From Alteromonas genovensis (GTDB lineage: Bacteria; Pseudomonadota; Gammaproteobacteria; Enterobacterales; Alteromonadaceae): DNA of 64,000 nt. Location: assembly GCF_010500895.1 (NCBI RefSeq), contig NZ_JAAAWO010000002.1, positions 124,001 through 188,000 of the forward strand, given 5' to 3'. Shown one piece after another: positions 28,880 to 38,951 of the stretch. The notes under the pieces are model-generated. The model made no database searches. It saw nothing but the letters and a program-made list of their open reading frames with translations, and had not been told where the DNA came from. The translations under genes and the position numbers were made by a program. Within the stretch, counting starts at the first letter, position 1; each line of letters starts with the position of its first letter.

Positions 28880-30201
28880 GTTGGTCTGAGTTTTATTTAA
28901 TTGTTTCTGGGCTTATTACCCTCGTTCTTTTAATTATCGCATTTCCGTTTTTACGCAATAAAAATCATGCAAAACGAGATAGCCTGAGCAATACGCAAAT
29001 TATTAGACAGCGCCTGTTAGAGTTGGAGCGCGAAGTAAAAGAAGGGCTGATTAGCGAAATAGACAAACGCCAAGCGGTGGACGAGTTAAAAATTGCCCTT
29101 GTTGACGAAAGTGCTTTTACAGCAAAGAAAACCGGCACTGCGCCTCTTGTGCTGATTGTGGGTGGGTTAATTGCCCTAATTTGCGGCGCCGTGGTTTACT
29201 CTCAAGTGAATCAAATGAGCCAAGTCAAGCGCTCGACGGATGCAATTGCTGCGCTGCCTCAATTGAGTCAGCAACTTGCGAACGGCAATGCGAACAGCCT
29301 GACTCAGCAGGATATTGCTGATTTAGCCCTCGCTATTCGCCAGCGCCTTCGTGACGACCCGAGTGACGATACTGGATGGATGTATTTAGGTCGTTTGATG
29401 CTAAGTATAGGGCAAGAGGTGCAGGCGATAGAGGCTATCGATAGAGCTACTGTTTTGGCTCCTGCCAACAGTGGTCACAAAATTACGCTTGCGCAGGCGT
29501 TGATGACCACCGGTGATGTGAATAATCTTCAAAGGGCACAGGCTATATTAAACGGCTTGTTAGCTAACACTCCAGATAACGACAATCTTGCTTTAATGAT
29601 GGCCGTGGTATCTGCACAAGTAGGTGATTTAGCGCAGACTAAACGTTATTATGCTCAAGTGAAAGATAAGCTTCCCAATGGCAGTGATATGCAGCAACGT
29701 CTAACGGTTCGTATTGCTGAGCTTGAAGCGCGAGCTAGTGATATGGCTCAGCTGACTGGCAGTACTGATGGTAGCACTGACGGCAACATGTTGGCACCAG
29801 GTGAATCAAGCAATATGCCAGACACTGCGTTATCAGAACCATCAAAAGTTAAAACTGGCTTTACTATCAATGTTGAATTGTCCGAAGAGGCGAAGGTAAA
29901 AGCGCCCAAAGAGGGCTTTCTCATCGTATTTGCACAAGATGCTCTATCAGAAAATAGAATGCCTGCTGCTGTAGTAAAAATGCCCATTGGTGCTATGCCT
30001 GCGGTGGTGACACTTAGCAATAAAAACGCAATGATGCCGCAATACACTTTAGGCTCGCTTTCTGACATCACCATCACAGCAAGGCTGTCTATCGATGGGG
30101 ATGTTTCTATTTCATCAGGCGAGTGGCAGGGCAGTACCTCAGCGCAGGTTAAACAAGGGCAAATGCCTGAGTTAACCGTCATCATAAATAAGGAATTGTA
30201 G
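28876..30201 (+). CDS. ccmI: Apocytochrome c chaperone CcmI
   Basis: A 441-residue protein with two N-terminal membrane helices (FYLIVSGLITLVLLIIAFPFL and LVLIVGGLIALICGAVVYS) separated by a cytoplasmic loop. A TPR domain follows (about residues 165-280, DDTGWMYLGRLMLSIGQEVQAIEAIDRA) and presents apocytochrome c to the haem lyase. A beta-rich C-terminal domain follows a Ser/Gly/Thr linker. It overlaps ccmH by four bases. Confidence 0.92.
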   Translation: MSWSEFYLIVSGLITLVLLIIAFPFLRNKNHAKRDSLSNTQIIRQRLLELEREVKEGLISEIDKRQAVDELKIALVDESAFTAKKTGTAPLVLIVGGLIALICGAVVYSQVNQMSQVKRSTDAIAALPQLSQQLANGNANSLTQQDIADLALAIRQRLRDDPSDDTGWMYLGRLMLSIGQEVQAIEAIDRATVLAPANSGHKITLAQALMTTGDVNNLQRAQAILNGLLANTPDNDNLALMMAVVSAQVGDLAQTKRYYAQVKDKLPNGSDMQQRLTVRIAELEARASDMAQLTGSTDGSTDGNMLAPGESSNMPDTALSEPSKVKTGFTINVELSEEAKVKAPKEGFLIVFAQDALSENRMPAAVVKMPIGAMPAVVTLSNKNAMMPQYTLGSLSDITITARLSIDGDVSISSGEWQGSTSAQVKQGQMPELTVIINKEL

Positions 30202-30203
30202 TA

Positions 30204-31103
30204 ATGGATATAACCAGGCAACTGGTCGCTGGCGCTTTAGTCATAAGCAGCCTGTTAGGTGGATGTGCAACAAATAACGCATCTCAACAAACTTCAGCGG
30301 TTTCAACAAGCAGCACACAGGTGGACTCATCAGATCCAAGAGACCCTCTTGAACCAGCAAACCGTCTAATGTGGGATTTTAACTGGGAAGTACTTGATGC
30401 CTACATTGTGCGCCCTCTGACCGTTGGTTACGTGACAGTGATGCCTCAGTTTGCAAGAACTGGCTTACTTAATGCCTCACGTAACTTACAAGAACCAGCT
30501 AACTTTATGAACAATGTGTTTCAGGGCAAGGTGGACGATGGTTTAGACAGCTTAGCCCGTTTCCTATTAAACTCTACCGTTGGCTTACTTGGTACTATCG
30601 ATGTTGCTGAGAACATTGGCATATCTCGCAAAGATGAGGAGTTTGGCGAAACGTTAGGCGTATGGGGTGTTGATACAGGGCCCTTTATGATGCTGCCGGT
30701 GTTGGGGCCAAACGACCCGAGAAGTTTCACAGGTCAATTTGTTGATGGCACGGTATACCCCATGGCGGTTATTGCCAGCAATTTTTTCATCGCTCGCTAC
30801 GTGGTGTCTCTACTTGAAACTCGTGCTCAATTAATGGCACAAGAAGCGCAGCTCGAGCAGTCGGTGGACGATTATGCGTTTATCAAAAACGCCTATTTCG
30901 AAAACCTAGCGTTTCGCGTTACCGATGGTAAAAGCGGCGACAAGGCTATTGATGAAAAGCAGCTAGATGATTTCGCTGACTTTGAGGCCATGCTAGAAGA
31001 TTCAAGCTTCGATGATTACGAATATGAAGAAGAGCAAAGCGAAGATGACGAGCAAAGTGATAAAGCTAAAGCGTCAGAAGATGGCGATATTATAGATAAT
31101 TAA
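30204..31103 (+). CDS. mlaA: Outer-membrane lipid asymmetry lipoprotein MlaA (VacJ)
   Basis: A 299-residue lipoprotein that removes phospholipids from the outer leaflet and passes them to the Mla pathway. It has a lipobox LLGGC (Cys21), the family opening DPLEPANRLMWDFNWEVLDAYIVRPLT, FLLNSTVGLLGTIDVAENIGI and the GPFMMLPVLGPNDPRSFTG block. A strongly acidic tail of about 50 residues (DDYEYEEEQSEDDEQSD) is an unusual extension. It starts two bases after ccmI stops, so it is the last gene of the ccm operon. Confidence 0.95.
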   Translation: MDITRQLVAGALVISSLLGGCATNNASQQTSAVSTSSTQVDSSDPRDPLEPANRLMWDFNWEVLDAYIVRPLTVGYVTVMPQFARTGLLNASRNLQEPANFMNNVFQGKVDDGLDSLARFLLNSTVGLLGTIDVAENIGISRKDEEFGETLGVWGVDTGPFMMLPVLGPNDPRSFTGQFVDGTVYPMAVIASNFFIARYVVSLLETRAQLMAQEAQLEQSVDDYAFIKNAYFENLAFRVTDGKSGDKAIDEKQLDDFADFEAMLEDSSFDDYEYEEEQSEDDEQSDKAKASEDGDIIDN

Positions 31104-31181
31104 AGGGCATTCAACGCCCTCGAGCGCATAGGCAATAAAAGCTTACTTTTAGCAACGCTACACGCTCGAGAAAAATAAAAA

Positions 31182-31218
31182 GACCCCCAGTAGTGGGAAT
31201 GTCCAACTACTGGGGGTC
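31182..31218 (-). terminator. Rho-independent terminator of galE
   Basis: A perfect 13-bp stem (31182-31194 with 31206-31218) is followed on the minus strand by T-rich sequence. It may also stop mlaA transcripts, although no T-run follows on the plus strand. Confidence 0.8.
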
Positions 31219-31265
31219 ACTTCATAGTGCTTAGGTTTTTGCTTTTAAACTTGTCTAAATGCTGG

Positions 31266-32288
31266 TTAATCTTTCGGATAGCCTGTTGGGTTCTGCGACT
31301 GCCAATTCCACGTGTCGGCACACATATCTTCTAATCCTTTATCTGCATTCCAATTTAATTCTTGGGCTGCCTTTGTGGGGTCAGCATAACAGGCCGCTAC
31401 ATCGCCACTTCGTCTCGGTGCAACCTTGTAAGGCACCTTTTTGCCAGAACCTTTTTCAAATGCTGCTATCATTTCTAGCACAGAATAACCCTGACCCGTG
31501 CCGAGATTATACTTATCTAATCCCATATTAAGATTGAGTCTGTCTAGCGCTTTCAAGTGGCCATTCGCTAAATCGACAACGTGGATGTAATCTCTCACAC
31601 CCGTTCCGTCAACGGTGTCGTAGTCATCGCCAAATACGCTAAGCTGCTGAAGTTTCCCCGTGGCAACTTGAGAGATGTATGGCATCAGGTTGTTTGGGAT
31701 CCCGTTAGGATCTTCACCAATTTGACCAGATTTATGTGCGCCTACCGGATTAAAATAACGCAGCAACACAATGTTCCACTCGTTGTCTGACCCATAAAGG
31801 TCGCTAAGCATGTGCTCGACCATCAGCTTTGACATGCCGTAAGGGTTTGTTGGGTGACCTGTCGACATATCTTCACTAAGAGGAAGGGATGCAGGGTCGC
31901 CGTATACAGTGGCTGATGAGCTAAAAACAATGTTCTTCACATTGTGTTTTTGCATTGCCTTACATAGCGTTAGCGTGCCGTACACATTATTTTCGTAATA
32001 AGATAACGGCTTAGCCACCGATTCACCTACCGCTTTAAGTCCGGCGAAATGAATAACGGCAAAAATGCTGTGCTCACTAAAAATATCATCTAAAACGGCG
32101 GTGTCGCGGATATCACCTTGTACAAACGTAACTGACTTTCCAGTAAGGCCTTCAACCCGTCTTAACGACTCAGGACTGGCATTACATAGGTTATCGAGTA
32201 CAACGACGCCGTAGTCTTGTTCGAGAAGCTGTAGAACGGTGTGGCTACCGATGTAACCCGCACCACCAGTAACTAAGATGGTTTTCAT
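31266..32288 (-). CDS. galE: UDP-glucose 4-epimerase GalE
   Basis: A 340-residue extended short-chain dehydrogenase that interconverts UDP-glucose and UDP-galactose. It has the NAD-binding [10 protein letters not shown], the catalytic Ser region SSSATVYG, the YxxxK pair in [11 protein letters not shown], and the substrate region [26 protein letters not shown]. It overlaps the small membrane protein gene upstream by four bases. It likely supplies sugar nucleotides for the surface polysaccharide genes nearby. Confidence 0.96.
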   Translation of the reverse strand: MKTILVTGGAGYIGSHTVLQLLEQDYGVVVLDNLCNASPESLRRVEGLTGKSVTFVQGDIRDTAVLDDIFSEHSIFAVIHFAGLKAVGESVAKPLSYYENNVYGTLTLCKAMQKHNVKNIVFSSSATVYGDPASLPLSEDMSTGHPTNPYGMSKLMVEHMLSDLYGSDNEWNIVLLRYFNPVGAHKSGQIGEDPNGIPNNLMPYISQVATGKLQQLSVFGDDYDTVDGTGVRDYIHVVDLANGHLKALDRLNLNMGLDKYNLGTGQGYSVLEMIAAFEKGSGKKVPYKVAPRRSGDVAACYADPTKAAQELNWNADKGLEDMCADTWNWQSQNPTGYPKD

Positions 32289-32587
32289 TCATTTTCCTTG
32301 CTTGACGGTTGCGCTATGTATTTAGCGCATAGGGAGTATTGGATAGGCTTTATCACCAACGGATAAAGTAAAAATACCACAAATGCCCACAGTAGCGATG
32401 TCCAATTTGTGGCCGTTTGAAGAATAAAGGCAAAAACAGGCACAATAACGAGTAGCTTTAAGACATTCAGTAGCGTTTTCTCTGGTACTGAAAGACGCTT
32501 TGATGCTTGGTCAAGCAAACGAGCTCGCTCGGCTAAGGGTAAACCTTGTAGCGCAGGGATATTACGTGTAGAAAAATAAAACGTCAT
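32285..32587 (-). CDS. Small two-helix membrane protein (DUF6170-like)
   Basis: A protein of about 100 residues with two hydrophobic segments ([18 protein letters not shown] and [18 protein letters not shown]). The opening [25 protein letters not shown] resembles a small uncharacterised family in Alteromonadales, which I recall as DUF6170. The ATG at 32587 is chosen because it sits five bases after GAGAG; the frame opens upstream at a TTG (32599). It overlaps galE by four bases and is probably co-transcribed with it. Function unknown. Confidence 0.7.
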   Translation of the reverse strand: MTFYFSTRNIPALQGLPLAERARLLDQASKRLSVPEKTLLNVLKLLVIVPVFAFILQTATNWTSLLWAFVVFLLYPLVIKPIQYSLCAKYIAQPSSKENE

Positions 32588-32684
32588 CATTACTCTCAAT
32601 AAAAAGCTTACTTGTATCTAAGGCGTGCTCATCTTTGTTGTAAAGCAAAGAGCAACACGCCCTATCAGTTCGCTCCCAATAAAA

Positions 32685-32714
32685 AACCGCCGAAATACAA
32701 CTATAACGGCGGTT
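32685..32714 (-). terminator. Rho-independent terminator of the POT transporter gene
   Basis: AACCGCCG (32685-32692) pairs with CGGCGGTT (32707-32714), followed on the minus strand by a T-run. It lies about 80 bp beyond the POT gene stop. Confidence 0.8.
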
Positions 32715-32790
32715 ATTGTAGGTCAATATTCTACTAGTTAAAACAGCGTAAAAATAAAACTGTTTTAACCTAAGAAAACATAATCAACTT

Positions 32791-34311
32791 CTACGGTTTT
32801 TCTTGGATTCCAGCTTTTTCCCAGAAGCGTGATTTAACGCTAAGAAGGGCAATCACAATACCTACAGCAATGCTGAATAAGGCTATCTGTAGATAAAGAT
32901 TAGGCATTTCTTTTACATTTTCCGGGTCGAAATTACCAGAAAGAAGACCAGCAATGATGTTACCAATTGAATAGGTCAATACGAATACACCCATCATTTG
33001 TCCAGCAAAACGTTTAGGCGACAGTTTACTGACCGCACTTAGCGCCACAGGGCTTAAGCATAGCTCGCCCACTGTATGTAGGAAGTATGTAGTTACCAAC
33101 CACATAGGCGCAACTTTTAGGCCTTGTGCGGCATATTGTGACGCCATGAACATAACTAAGAAGCCCGACGCCATAATGATGATACCGACAGCACATTTAA
33201 TGGTGTAAGACGGGTCAATCATACGCTTTGCAAGATTTATCCAAAGCGCGGCAAAAAACGGCGATAGTATGATGATAAACAGTGAATTTGACAGCTGGAA
33301 CCACACCGTAGGTATAGCAGACATACCAAACCAAGAGGTAAGGAAGGAACCATCGCTTAACACACGGTCGGTATAATTCTGGGCAAACAAATTAAGTGAA
33401 GAGCCCGCTTGTTCAAAACCAGACCAAAAACATGCCGAGGCTACACATACTAAGAACAGCGCCCACATGCGTCTCTTTTCGTTTTCTGATAAGTCGCCTT
33501 TAAAATAGATAAAGCCAAAATATAAGAAGAAAATAGCAGTAAAGAAGATAGCCACTTTCTGTGCAAGTGCGATAGGTTCGATAACAATGCTACCCATATG
33601 AGCCAAAATGATGACAGCAATAGCTGCTGCAACAACCACAAGTACACCTGTCCACGCCCGCTTTCTGGCTGCGCCTTGATAGGCATTTGCTGGTGCCACC
33701 GATTCCGCTGAAAGCGTACGGCTAGAGAAGTAGTATTGAATTAGACCAATTGCCATACCCACAGCAGCGGCGCCAAAGGCGTAGTGCCAGCCCCAGTTTT
33801 CTTGAAGGTAGCCGGTGACTAAGTACGCAATCAAAGAGCCAATATTGATACCCATGTAATAAAGGGCATAGCCACTATCACGGCGACCGTCGTCTTCCCC
33901 GTACTGCTGGCCGACCATGGCAGAAATATTAGGTTTGAGTAACCCAGTTCCTGATGCCACTAAAATTAGACCAACGAAGAATAGGTTCTGCAAATCAATA
34001 GCAAGTACTACGTGCCCTGCAAAGATAATAAGGCCGCCATACCAAACAGCTTGCTTACCGCCAATTAGTCTGTCAGCTAACCAGCCACCGGGTAAGCCAA
34101 GAAAGTAAACGGCACCGGTGTATAAGCCATAAATTGCACCCGCTGTCGCTACGGTTAATCCAAGTCCTTGGGTTTGAAGGCTTGCTGTCATAAAAAGTAC
34201 GAGCAGGGCGCGCATGCCGTAATAACTCATGCGTTCCCACATTTCAGTGAAGAAAAGCGTTCTTAGGCCCCCTGGATGACCGAAAAAGCTTGTATCGATA
34301 GATGGTTTCAT
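32791..34311 (-). CDS. Proton-dependent oligopeptide transporter (POT/PTR family)
   Basis: A 506-residue major facilitator protein that would import di- and tripeptides with protons. It shows the family proton-coupling motif in FFTEMWERMSYYGMRALL, then GGWLADRLIGGKQAVWYGG, the GTGLLKPNISAMVGQQYGEDD segment and the FYMGIN-type block (YALYYMGINIGSLIA). It also has GELCLSPVALSAVSKLSPKRFAGQMMG near the C-terminus. About 14 hydrophobic segments are expected. It stands alone with its own terminator. Confidence 0.93.
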   Translation of the reverse strand: MKPSIDTSFFGHPGGLRTLFFTEMWERMSYYGMRALLVLFMTASLQTQGLGLTVATAGAIYGLYTGAVYFLGLPGGWLADRLIGGKQAVWYGGLIIFAGHVVLAIDLQNLFFVGLILVASGTGLLKPNISAMVGQQYGEDDGRRDSGYALYYMGINIGSLIAYLVTGYLQENWGWHYAFGAAAVGMAIGLIQYYFSSRTLSAESVAPANAYQGAARKRAWTGVLVVVAAAIAVIILAHMGSIVIEPIALAQKVAIFFTAIFFLYFGFIYFKGDLSENEKRRMWALFLVCVASACFWSGFEQAGSSLNLFAQNYTDRVLSDGSFLTSWFGMSAIPTVWFQLSNSLFIIILSPFFAALWINLAKRMIDPSYTIKCAVGIIIMASGFLVMFMASQYAAQGLKVAPMWLVTTYFLHTVGELCLSPVALSAVSKLSPKRFAGQMMGVFVLTYSIGNIIAGLLSGNFDPENVKEMPNLYLQIALFSIAVGIVIALLSVKSRFWEKAGIQEKP

Positions 34312-34534
34312 AATTATTTTTTAATTCCACATTGCTTATGGTTGTTATTGTAGAGCTCTATATTGGTCGGCTCTTTGATAATGGTCCGAATACGGATAAC
34401 TTCTTATACTAGAGGTGGCGATAAGACACAAGATTTCGCGTGCAAACTTCGAGAGCCAAGTGTCAACCGACCAAGTATTGAACAACATTGAGCAATAGTG
34501 GCCGGATGACATTTATCTTTATTCTTCGTAAAAA

Positions 34535-35650
34535 TTACAGCTCTCGAATCGTTGCTACTATGATGCGTGCAATGCCATACAGTAAAAGTAGCGCTGCGCC
34601 GAAAAGGACGAGGTTATATAAAATAGTGGGGTAGGAATTGTCATCGGGTAGGGTGGATGATTCCACTGTCACCAGATGCTGTAGTTTTTGATAAGCTTCA
34701 ACCCGAGCGTTTTCGAGCGTGATTAAAGATGATGAATACGCCTGAATGGCCAGCTGTAGCTGAACTTGCAAATTGCTGTATTGTGCCATCAATTCACTCA
34801 CAGAAAGGCTTTGCCCCGGTCCTTCGGTAGTGCTGATTTTTTCTTTCTGTTTTTCTACTTCTTTTTGTAGCGCACTAATTTCCCGCTTTATATTAATTAC
34901 CTCTGGGGCCATGTTCGACATCATTGTGGCCATGGTGCTCAGTTCCGCTTTTTTCTGCGCAAGTGTCGCTTCAAGAGAAAAAGCTATCTGTTGAAAAGCT
35001 GCGCCTTCGGCGGTGGGGTCTAAAACATTATATTTTGACTGAAAGCCCAAAATCTCTGTTTTCGCATTTTGAAGTTTTTGCTCCACAATTTCGTGCTCGC
35101 CTTTCGCGAATACCAGTTTAGATTTAGCTAAGTTGTTATTGATAGTATTAATAAATTGTTCAGCTTTTTCTACAATAGCCTGGTTAATTACTTGTGCATA
35201 CTCAGCATTAAACGCACGGGTACGCAATGTAATCACCGAAGAAGTAGAATCAACACTTACGTCAACATGGTTAAGGTAAAACTGATAAAAGTCTTCTTGT
35301 TTATGCTCTGAGGATAGACCGCTGAACATGTCTGCCTCATCGGAGGTGTAGTGGTCACGCAATTGAATAGTGCTGTCTAGATACTTAATCATATCGGCAG
35401 ACTGGATATAGGCTTCTACTAAGGAGCTTTCATTACTGCTTCCACCTGATACGCCAGCTGCCATAAGAAGAGAAGATGGGTCGAAACTGCTGCCACCATC
35501 ACTAGATTTTACAATTAACTGACTTTGACTTTCATACTGAGGCGCTGCCCAAACGATAAGATAAAAGGCATAAAGTACCCATGGCAGAATAAGAAGTGCG
35601 GTTTTATTCTGTTTAAGAAGAGTGTTTAGCTGTGTAAGAGATTTTTCCAC
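34535..35650 (-). CDS. kpsE: Capsule export inner-membrane protein, KpsE/CtrB type
   Basis: A 371-residue membrane-periplasmic adaptor linking an ABC polysaccharide exporter to the outer-membrane channel. It has an N-terminal membrane helix (LLILPWVLYAFYLIVWAA), a YESQSQLIVKSSDGG strand, a long coiled coil (about residues 165-270, many Lys/Glu/Gln) and a C-terminal helix (ILYNLVLFGAALLLLYGIARIIV). The frame is open to 35752, but that would overlap kpsT by 92 bp. A GTG at 35650, just after the kpsT stop with AGG upstream, gives the normal KpsE length and topology. It is the last gene of the export operon. Confidence 0.88.
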   Translation of the reverse strand: MEKSLTQLNTLLKQNKTALLILPWVLYAFYLIVWAAPQYESQSQLIVKSSDGGSSFDPSSLLMAAGVSGGSSNESSLVEAYIQSADMIKYLDSTIQLRDHYTSDEADMFSGLSSEHKQEDFYQFYLNHVDVSVDSTSSVITLRTRAFNAEYAQVINQAIVEKAEQFINTINNNLAKSKLVFAKGEHEIVEQKLQNAKTEILGFQSKYNVLDPTAEGAAFQQIAFSLEATLAQKKAELSTMATMMSNMAPEVINIKREISALQKEVEKQKEKISTTEGPGQSLSVSELMAQYSNLQVQLQLAIQAYSSSLITLENARVEAYQKLQHLVTVESSTLPDDNSYPTILYNLVLFGAALLLLYGIARIIVATIREL

Positions 35651-35660
35651 GGTGTTAAAC

Positions 35661-36335
35661 CTATTTAAGTGATTTCTTATTGTCCGCATCCTGCGTGTAC
35701 ACGTCGATGCCTTCTTCAAGATCTTTATAATATGTGAGCTTTCCATCATCAATGATGACGGCTGAAGTACAAAACTCTCGGATTTGATCTAACTCATGGC
35801 TCACCATAATGACGCCGGCCTGTTTACTTTTTTCTTTTAATGAGAGCCGGGCTTTTTTACGAAAAAGTGGGTCGCCAACGGACGTCGCTTCATCGATAAG
35901 GTAAATATCAAAATCAATGTTCATACAGCATGCAAACACAAGCTTGGCGCGCATACCCGAAGAGTAGGTGCGAACAGGAAGGTCGAATCGATTGCCTAAC
36001 TCGGCAAATTCCTGGACCTTTTCTTCATACTCTGGAAGAGAGCGAACATTGTTAATCCTGCCCACAAAGCGCGTATTCTCACGTCCGGTCATTTGTGGGT
36101 GAACGCCAGTTGCCAGTGCCACTGGCCAAGACATGGCTTTGTTAGTGACAACGCGGCCTCTGTCTGGGTATTCACTTTTAGCGAGCATTCGGAAGAGCGT
36201 AGATTTACCCGCCCCGTTTTTACCTAAAATGGCCACATTATCTTCGCTTGGAAAATCGAAGTTTAAATTCTTAAAAATGTACTGCGGCCCCATTTTACTC
36301 GGGTAGCTTTTGGTTAAGTTTTCAATCTTTATCAT
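35661..36335 (-). CDS. kpsT: Capsule export ABC ATPase, KpsT type
   Basis: A 224-residue ATPase of an ABC-2 polysaccharide exporter. It has Walker A LGKNGAGKST, signature YSSGMRAKLVFA and Walker B IYLIDEATSVGD, followed by MVSHELDQI. The length matches KpsT/CtrD. It lacks the C-terminal carbohydrate-binding extension of O-antigen Wzt proteins. It overlaps kpsM by four bases. Confidence 0.93.
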   Translation of the reverse strand: MIKIENLTKSYPSKMGPQYIFKNLNFDFPSEDNVAILGKNGAGKSTLFRMLAKSEYPDRGRVVTNKAMSWPVALATGVHPQMTGRENTRFVGRINNVRSLPEYEEKVQEFAELGNRFDLPVRTYSSGMRAKLVFACCMNIDFDIYLIDEATSVGDPLFRKKARLSLKEKSKQAGVIMVSHELDQIREFCTSAVIIDDGKLTYYKDLEEGIDVYTQDADNKKSLK

Positions 36336-37111
36336 CTAGACAACACTCTTTTCCATGTGACTTGATACATCGAAAGACTTAGGAACAAAAAAACAACAGT
36401 AACGGCAATAGTAAAGGTAAGCGATACACCTTTATGTCCATAAGACTCAAAACAGGCATAACGCGCTAGTTCATTGAAATGTACTAGTGGATTCCATGTT
36501 AGATAAGGCCAAAATTCTTCTGGTAAGTCTTGCAAACTGAAAAATACACAGGAGATAAACATTAGCGGCCTCGTGAGCATTGATTTAATTTTGTCCACCT
36601 CAGGTACAAATGCTGCTGCAATAGCAAACATAAGGCCGATTGAGATTGAAAATACCCATAGAAGTAAAAACAAAAAAAGCAAAAGCAATGGGTCATGAAT
36701 TACGAATGTTTCGTCCATTAGATACAGTGCCAAGGCTAGGAGCATAACAACAACCACTTTTACTGAGAACTCTAAGAACCCAGCAGTGATAATGGCCGAT
36801 ATTGGCTGCACTTGTCTAAATGCATAAAGGGGTTTGTTTCGTCGCACCGAGGTTGATACTGACTGTAAGCACGTTGTAAGAGACTGAAGGCCGACCATGC
36901 CAATCATCATAAAAATAAACAATGGAACAGTATGAATGTCGCCACCGCTGATAAGACCGCGGAGATAAGACAATGCAAAAATAAATGCGAAAGGCTCTAA
37001 AAATGCCCAGCCCAATCCAAATTTATCGTTAAACTTACTCTGCAACTCACGAAGGAAAAGCGCAAAGATTACGCCTCTCCATGCATAAAGCTGTTCTTTA
37101 AACGTGACCAT
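36332..37111 (-). CDS. kpsM: Capsule export ABC permease, KpsM type
   Basis: A 259-residue six-helix ABC-2 permease that moves lipid-linked polysaccharide across the inner membrane. The N-terminal ALFLRELQSKFNDKFGLGWAFLEPFAFIFALSYL block is typical of KpsM/CtrC. The last helices include FLFLSLSMYQVTW. It begins two bases after the KpsD-like gene ends. Confidence 0.92.
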   Translation of the reverse strand: MVTFKEQLYAWRGVIFALFLRELQSKFNDKFGLGWAFLEPFAFIFALSYLRGLISGGDIHTVPLFIFMMIGMVGLQSLTTCLQSVSTSVRRNKPLYAFRQVQPISAIITAGFLEFSVKVVVVMLLALALYLMDETFVIHDPLLLLFLFLLLWVFSISIGLMFAIAAAFVPEVDKIKSMLTRPLMFISCVFFSLQDLPEEFWPYLTWNPLVHFNELARYACFESYGHKGVSLTFTIAVTVVFLFLSLSMYQVTWKRVLSR

Positions 37112-37113
37112 TA

Positions 37114-38946
37114 TTAGTTAGTCGCCACGTTGGCGGCAACCGCAACTTGGAAGACGATTTGTGTGATATCTTTGACCGCTTGAAGCAATTTAGTATCGAT
37201 AGCAGGTAATACAATAATTTGATCGCCAGGCTCTAGTTGACTTTCTGCACCCGATAACAAGTTGCCATTTAAGTTGCTAAATGTGACGTTACCATTTTTA
37301 CGTACAATTAAGATGCGCTCATCTTCCGCTCGTTCTGTAAATCCGCCAGCCCACGCCAAGTAGTCTTCGGTGGTGGCTTCAGGGTTAAATACAATAGATT
37401 GAGGCAATAGTACTTCACCGCCAACATGTACTAGGTCAGTGACTTCCGGGATAACAATAGTGTCATTCGGTTCAAGAAGAATATTGGCGATGTCACCGTT
37501 TTCAGAAACTACCACCCTTCCTTGAGGCTCGACTTGCCTAGCGCGAGCAATAAAATCAGCGACGAGCTGTGCTTCTTGAGCGCGTATAGCACCTTCGCCC
37601 GTTGAGCTAATTGGTGCGGTATACATGCTGCGTTCAAGACGTTGTAGGCCTTCTTCAATGATTTCTTTTTGCTTTATTGCCACGCTTTCTCTTAATAAAA
37701 AGATATTTTGAGTGTCTGATAAGGAGGTGTCGGCTTCGATATGATCTAACACGTCAAGCAAGCGAGTGCCCTTGTCGATCATAACTTGTGAGGCGCCTGA
37801 AAAGGCTCCGGCAACGTTTATGCGATATATTTGCGGTTCGTTATCGGCAACATACTCTACCGTATCCCCTGCACGTAGCGTTAAGGTAGAGAACTCCTCT
37901 ATACTTAAATATCTAGCATATTGTTTGTCTCCCCTTACGCCTGCTACTGAAGCGTGAGACGCAAACTCACCTGGACGAGCAAAGTAGTTGACGGCTTCAC
38001 CATTTAGCTCTTCATTTAAAAATTCAAATGTGAAGCTATTTCGCGCACCGGTTTCAACGGTAATAGTGTTGCCAATTGGGTGCACTAATATGGTATCGCC
38101 GTCTTTAAACGACAGCGAAGGAAGCTTTCCGCTTCTAAAAAAGGCATAAAGGTCTGCACTTGCTACCACTTTATTATCGCGTAGTACATCTATTTGCCTA
38201 AAGCTGCCACGCTGAAAATCAACACCGCCCGCTCTTTTTAGAAAGTAGAGTACGCTATCAGAAGCGAGTCCAGCGTATTGTCCCGGCCGTAACACTGGTC
38301 CTGAAACGTAAACCGAGACAGGAGTAGTCGTAAGAAGGTTCACATACACATTAACGTCATTAGTGTAGACCTGGCGTATTTTACCAGTTACCGTTTGATT
38401 AACACTGCCTGCTGGCGTATTCGCTATACGAATCGGTCCAATATTTGGAATAAAAATGTTGCCCTGATTATCCACAGTGACCACATCTGAAAAATTAACT
38501 GCGCCCCACAGCCAAATTGAAATTTTATCTCCCGGCGCTACAAGATAGTTGTCATTCATTCCAGAGGTACGCTCTGACTCAAATCCACCGATGAACAGAT
38601 TAGCCGCAAAAGGCGGGTTTTCCATCGCTGTTTGTAGAGGGAATACGGTATCTATGGTGGGCTCACCCGGCAAAGAAACGCCATTCCTGGGTTGGGTTGA
38701 AAACTGCCCGACAGCGCTGCCAGATTGTGTTGCCCCAGGTAGCGTTCGTTGGCTTGAAATATTAAGTGGAGATACTGCCGACGTTCCTGCGGACGAGCTG
38801 TTCGTTTGCTGAGCTCGCTGTCTTAGCTGTTCTATCTGTTCAGCGCTTTGACTATGTGCGTTGTTACTAAAAACTAGAAATGTAATAAGAAGCGGTAATG
38901 CAACCGCCAGAGATTGTTTAAGCTTAATCACGTTATGAGCCATCAT
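37114..38946 (-). CDS. Polysaccharide export outer-membrane protein, KpsD/Wza-like
   Basis: A 610-residue secreted protein with Poly_export and SLBB domains that would form or gate the periplasm-to-surface channel. It has a signal peptide (LAVALPLLITFLVFSNNAHS) and a Gln/Ser/Thr-rich linker. The export domain begins at NYLVAPGDKISIWLWG (about residue 133). SLBB strands follow (VYVSGPVLRPGQYAG, VGGEVLLPQSIVF), and a hydrophobic C-terminal segment ends VFQVAVAANVATN. No lipobox is evident. Its position with kpsM, kpsT and kpsE supports a capsule role. Confidence 0.9.
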   Translation of the reverse strand: MMAHNVIKLKQSLAVALPLLITFLVFSNNAHSQSAEQIEQLRQRAQQTNSSSAGTSAVSPLNISSQRTLPGATQSGSAVGQFSTQPRNGVSLPGEPTIDTVFPLQTAMENPPFAANLFIGGFESERTSGMNDNYLVAPGDKISIWLWGAVNFSDVVTVDNQGNIFIPNIGPIRIANTPAGSVNQTVTGKIRQVYTNDVNVYVNLLTTTPVSVYVSGPVLRPGQYAGLASDSVLYFLKRAGGVDFQRGSFRQIDVLRDNKVVASADLYAFFRSGKLPSLSFKDGDTILVHPIGNTITVETGARNSFTFEFLNEELNGEAVNYFARPGEFASHASVAGVRGDKQYARYLSIEEFSTLTLRAGDTVEYVADNEPQIYRINVAGAFSGASQVMIDKGTRLLDVLDHIEADTSLSDTQNIFLLRESVAIKQKEIIEEGLQRLERSMYTAPISSTGEGAIRAQEAQLVADFIARARQVEPQGRVVVSENGDIANILLEPNDTIVIPEVTDLVHVGGEVLLPQSIVFNPEATTEDYLAWAGGFTERAEDERILIVRKNGNVTFSNLNGNLLSGAESQLEPGDQIIVLPAIDTKLLQAVKDITQIVFQVAVAANVATN

Positions 38947-38951
38947 CTTAA

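Noticed and set aside
31119-31170. CTCGAGCG/CGCTCGAG inverted repeat between mlaA and galE
   Set aside because: The arms are only 8 bp, 36 bp apart, with no T-run, so no function can be supported.
35651-35752. Upstream extension of KpsE overlapping kpsT
   Set aside because: A GTG at 35650 just after the kpsT stop gives normal KpsE length; the overlapping part has no KpsE features.
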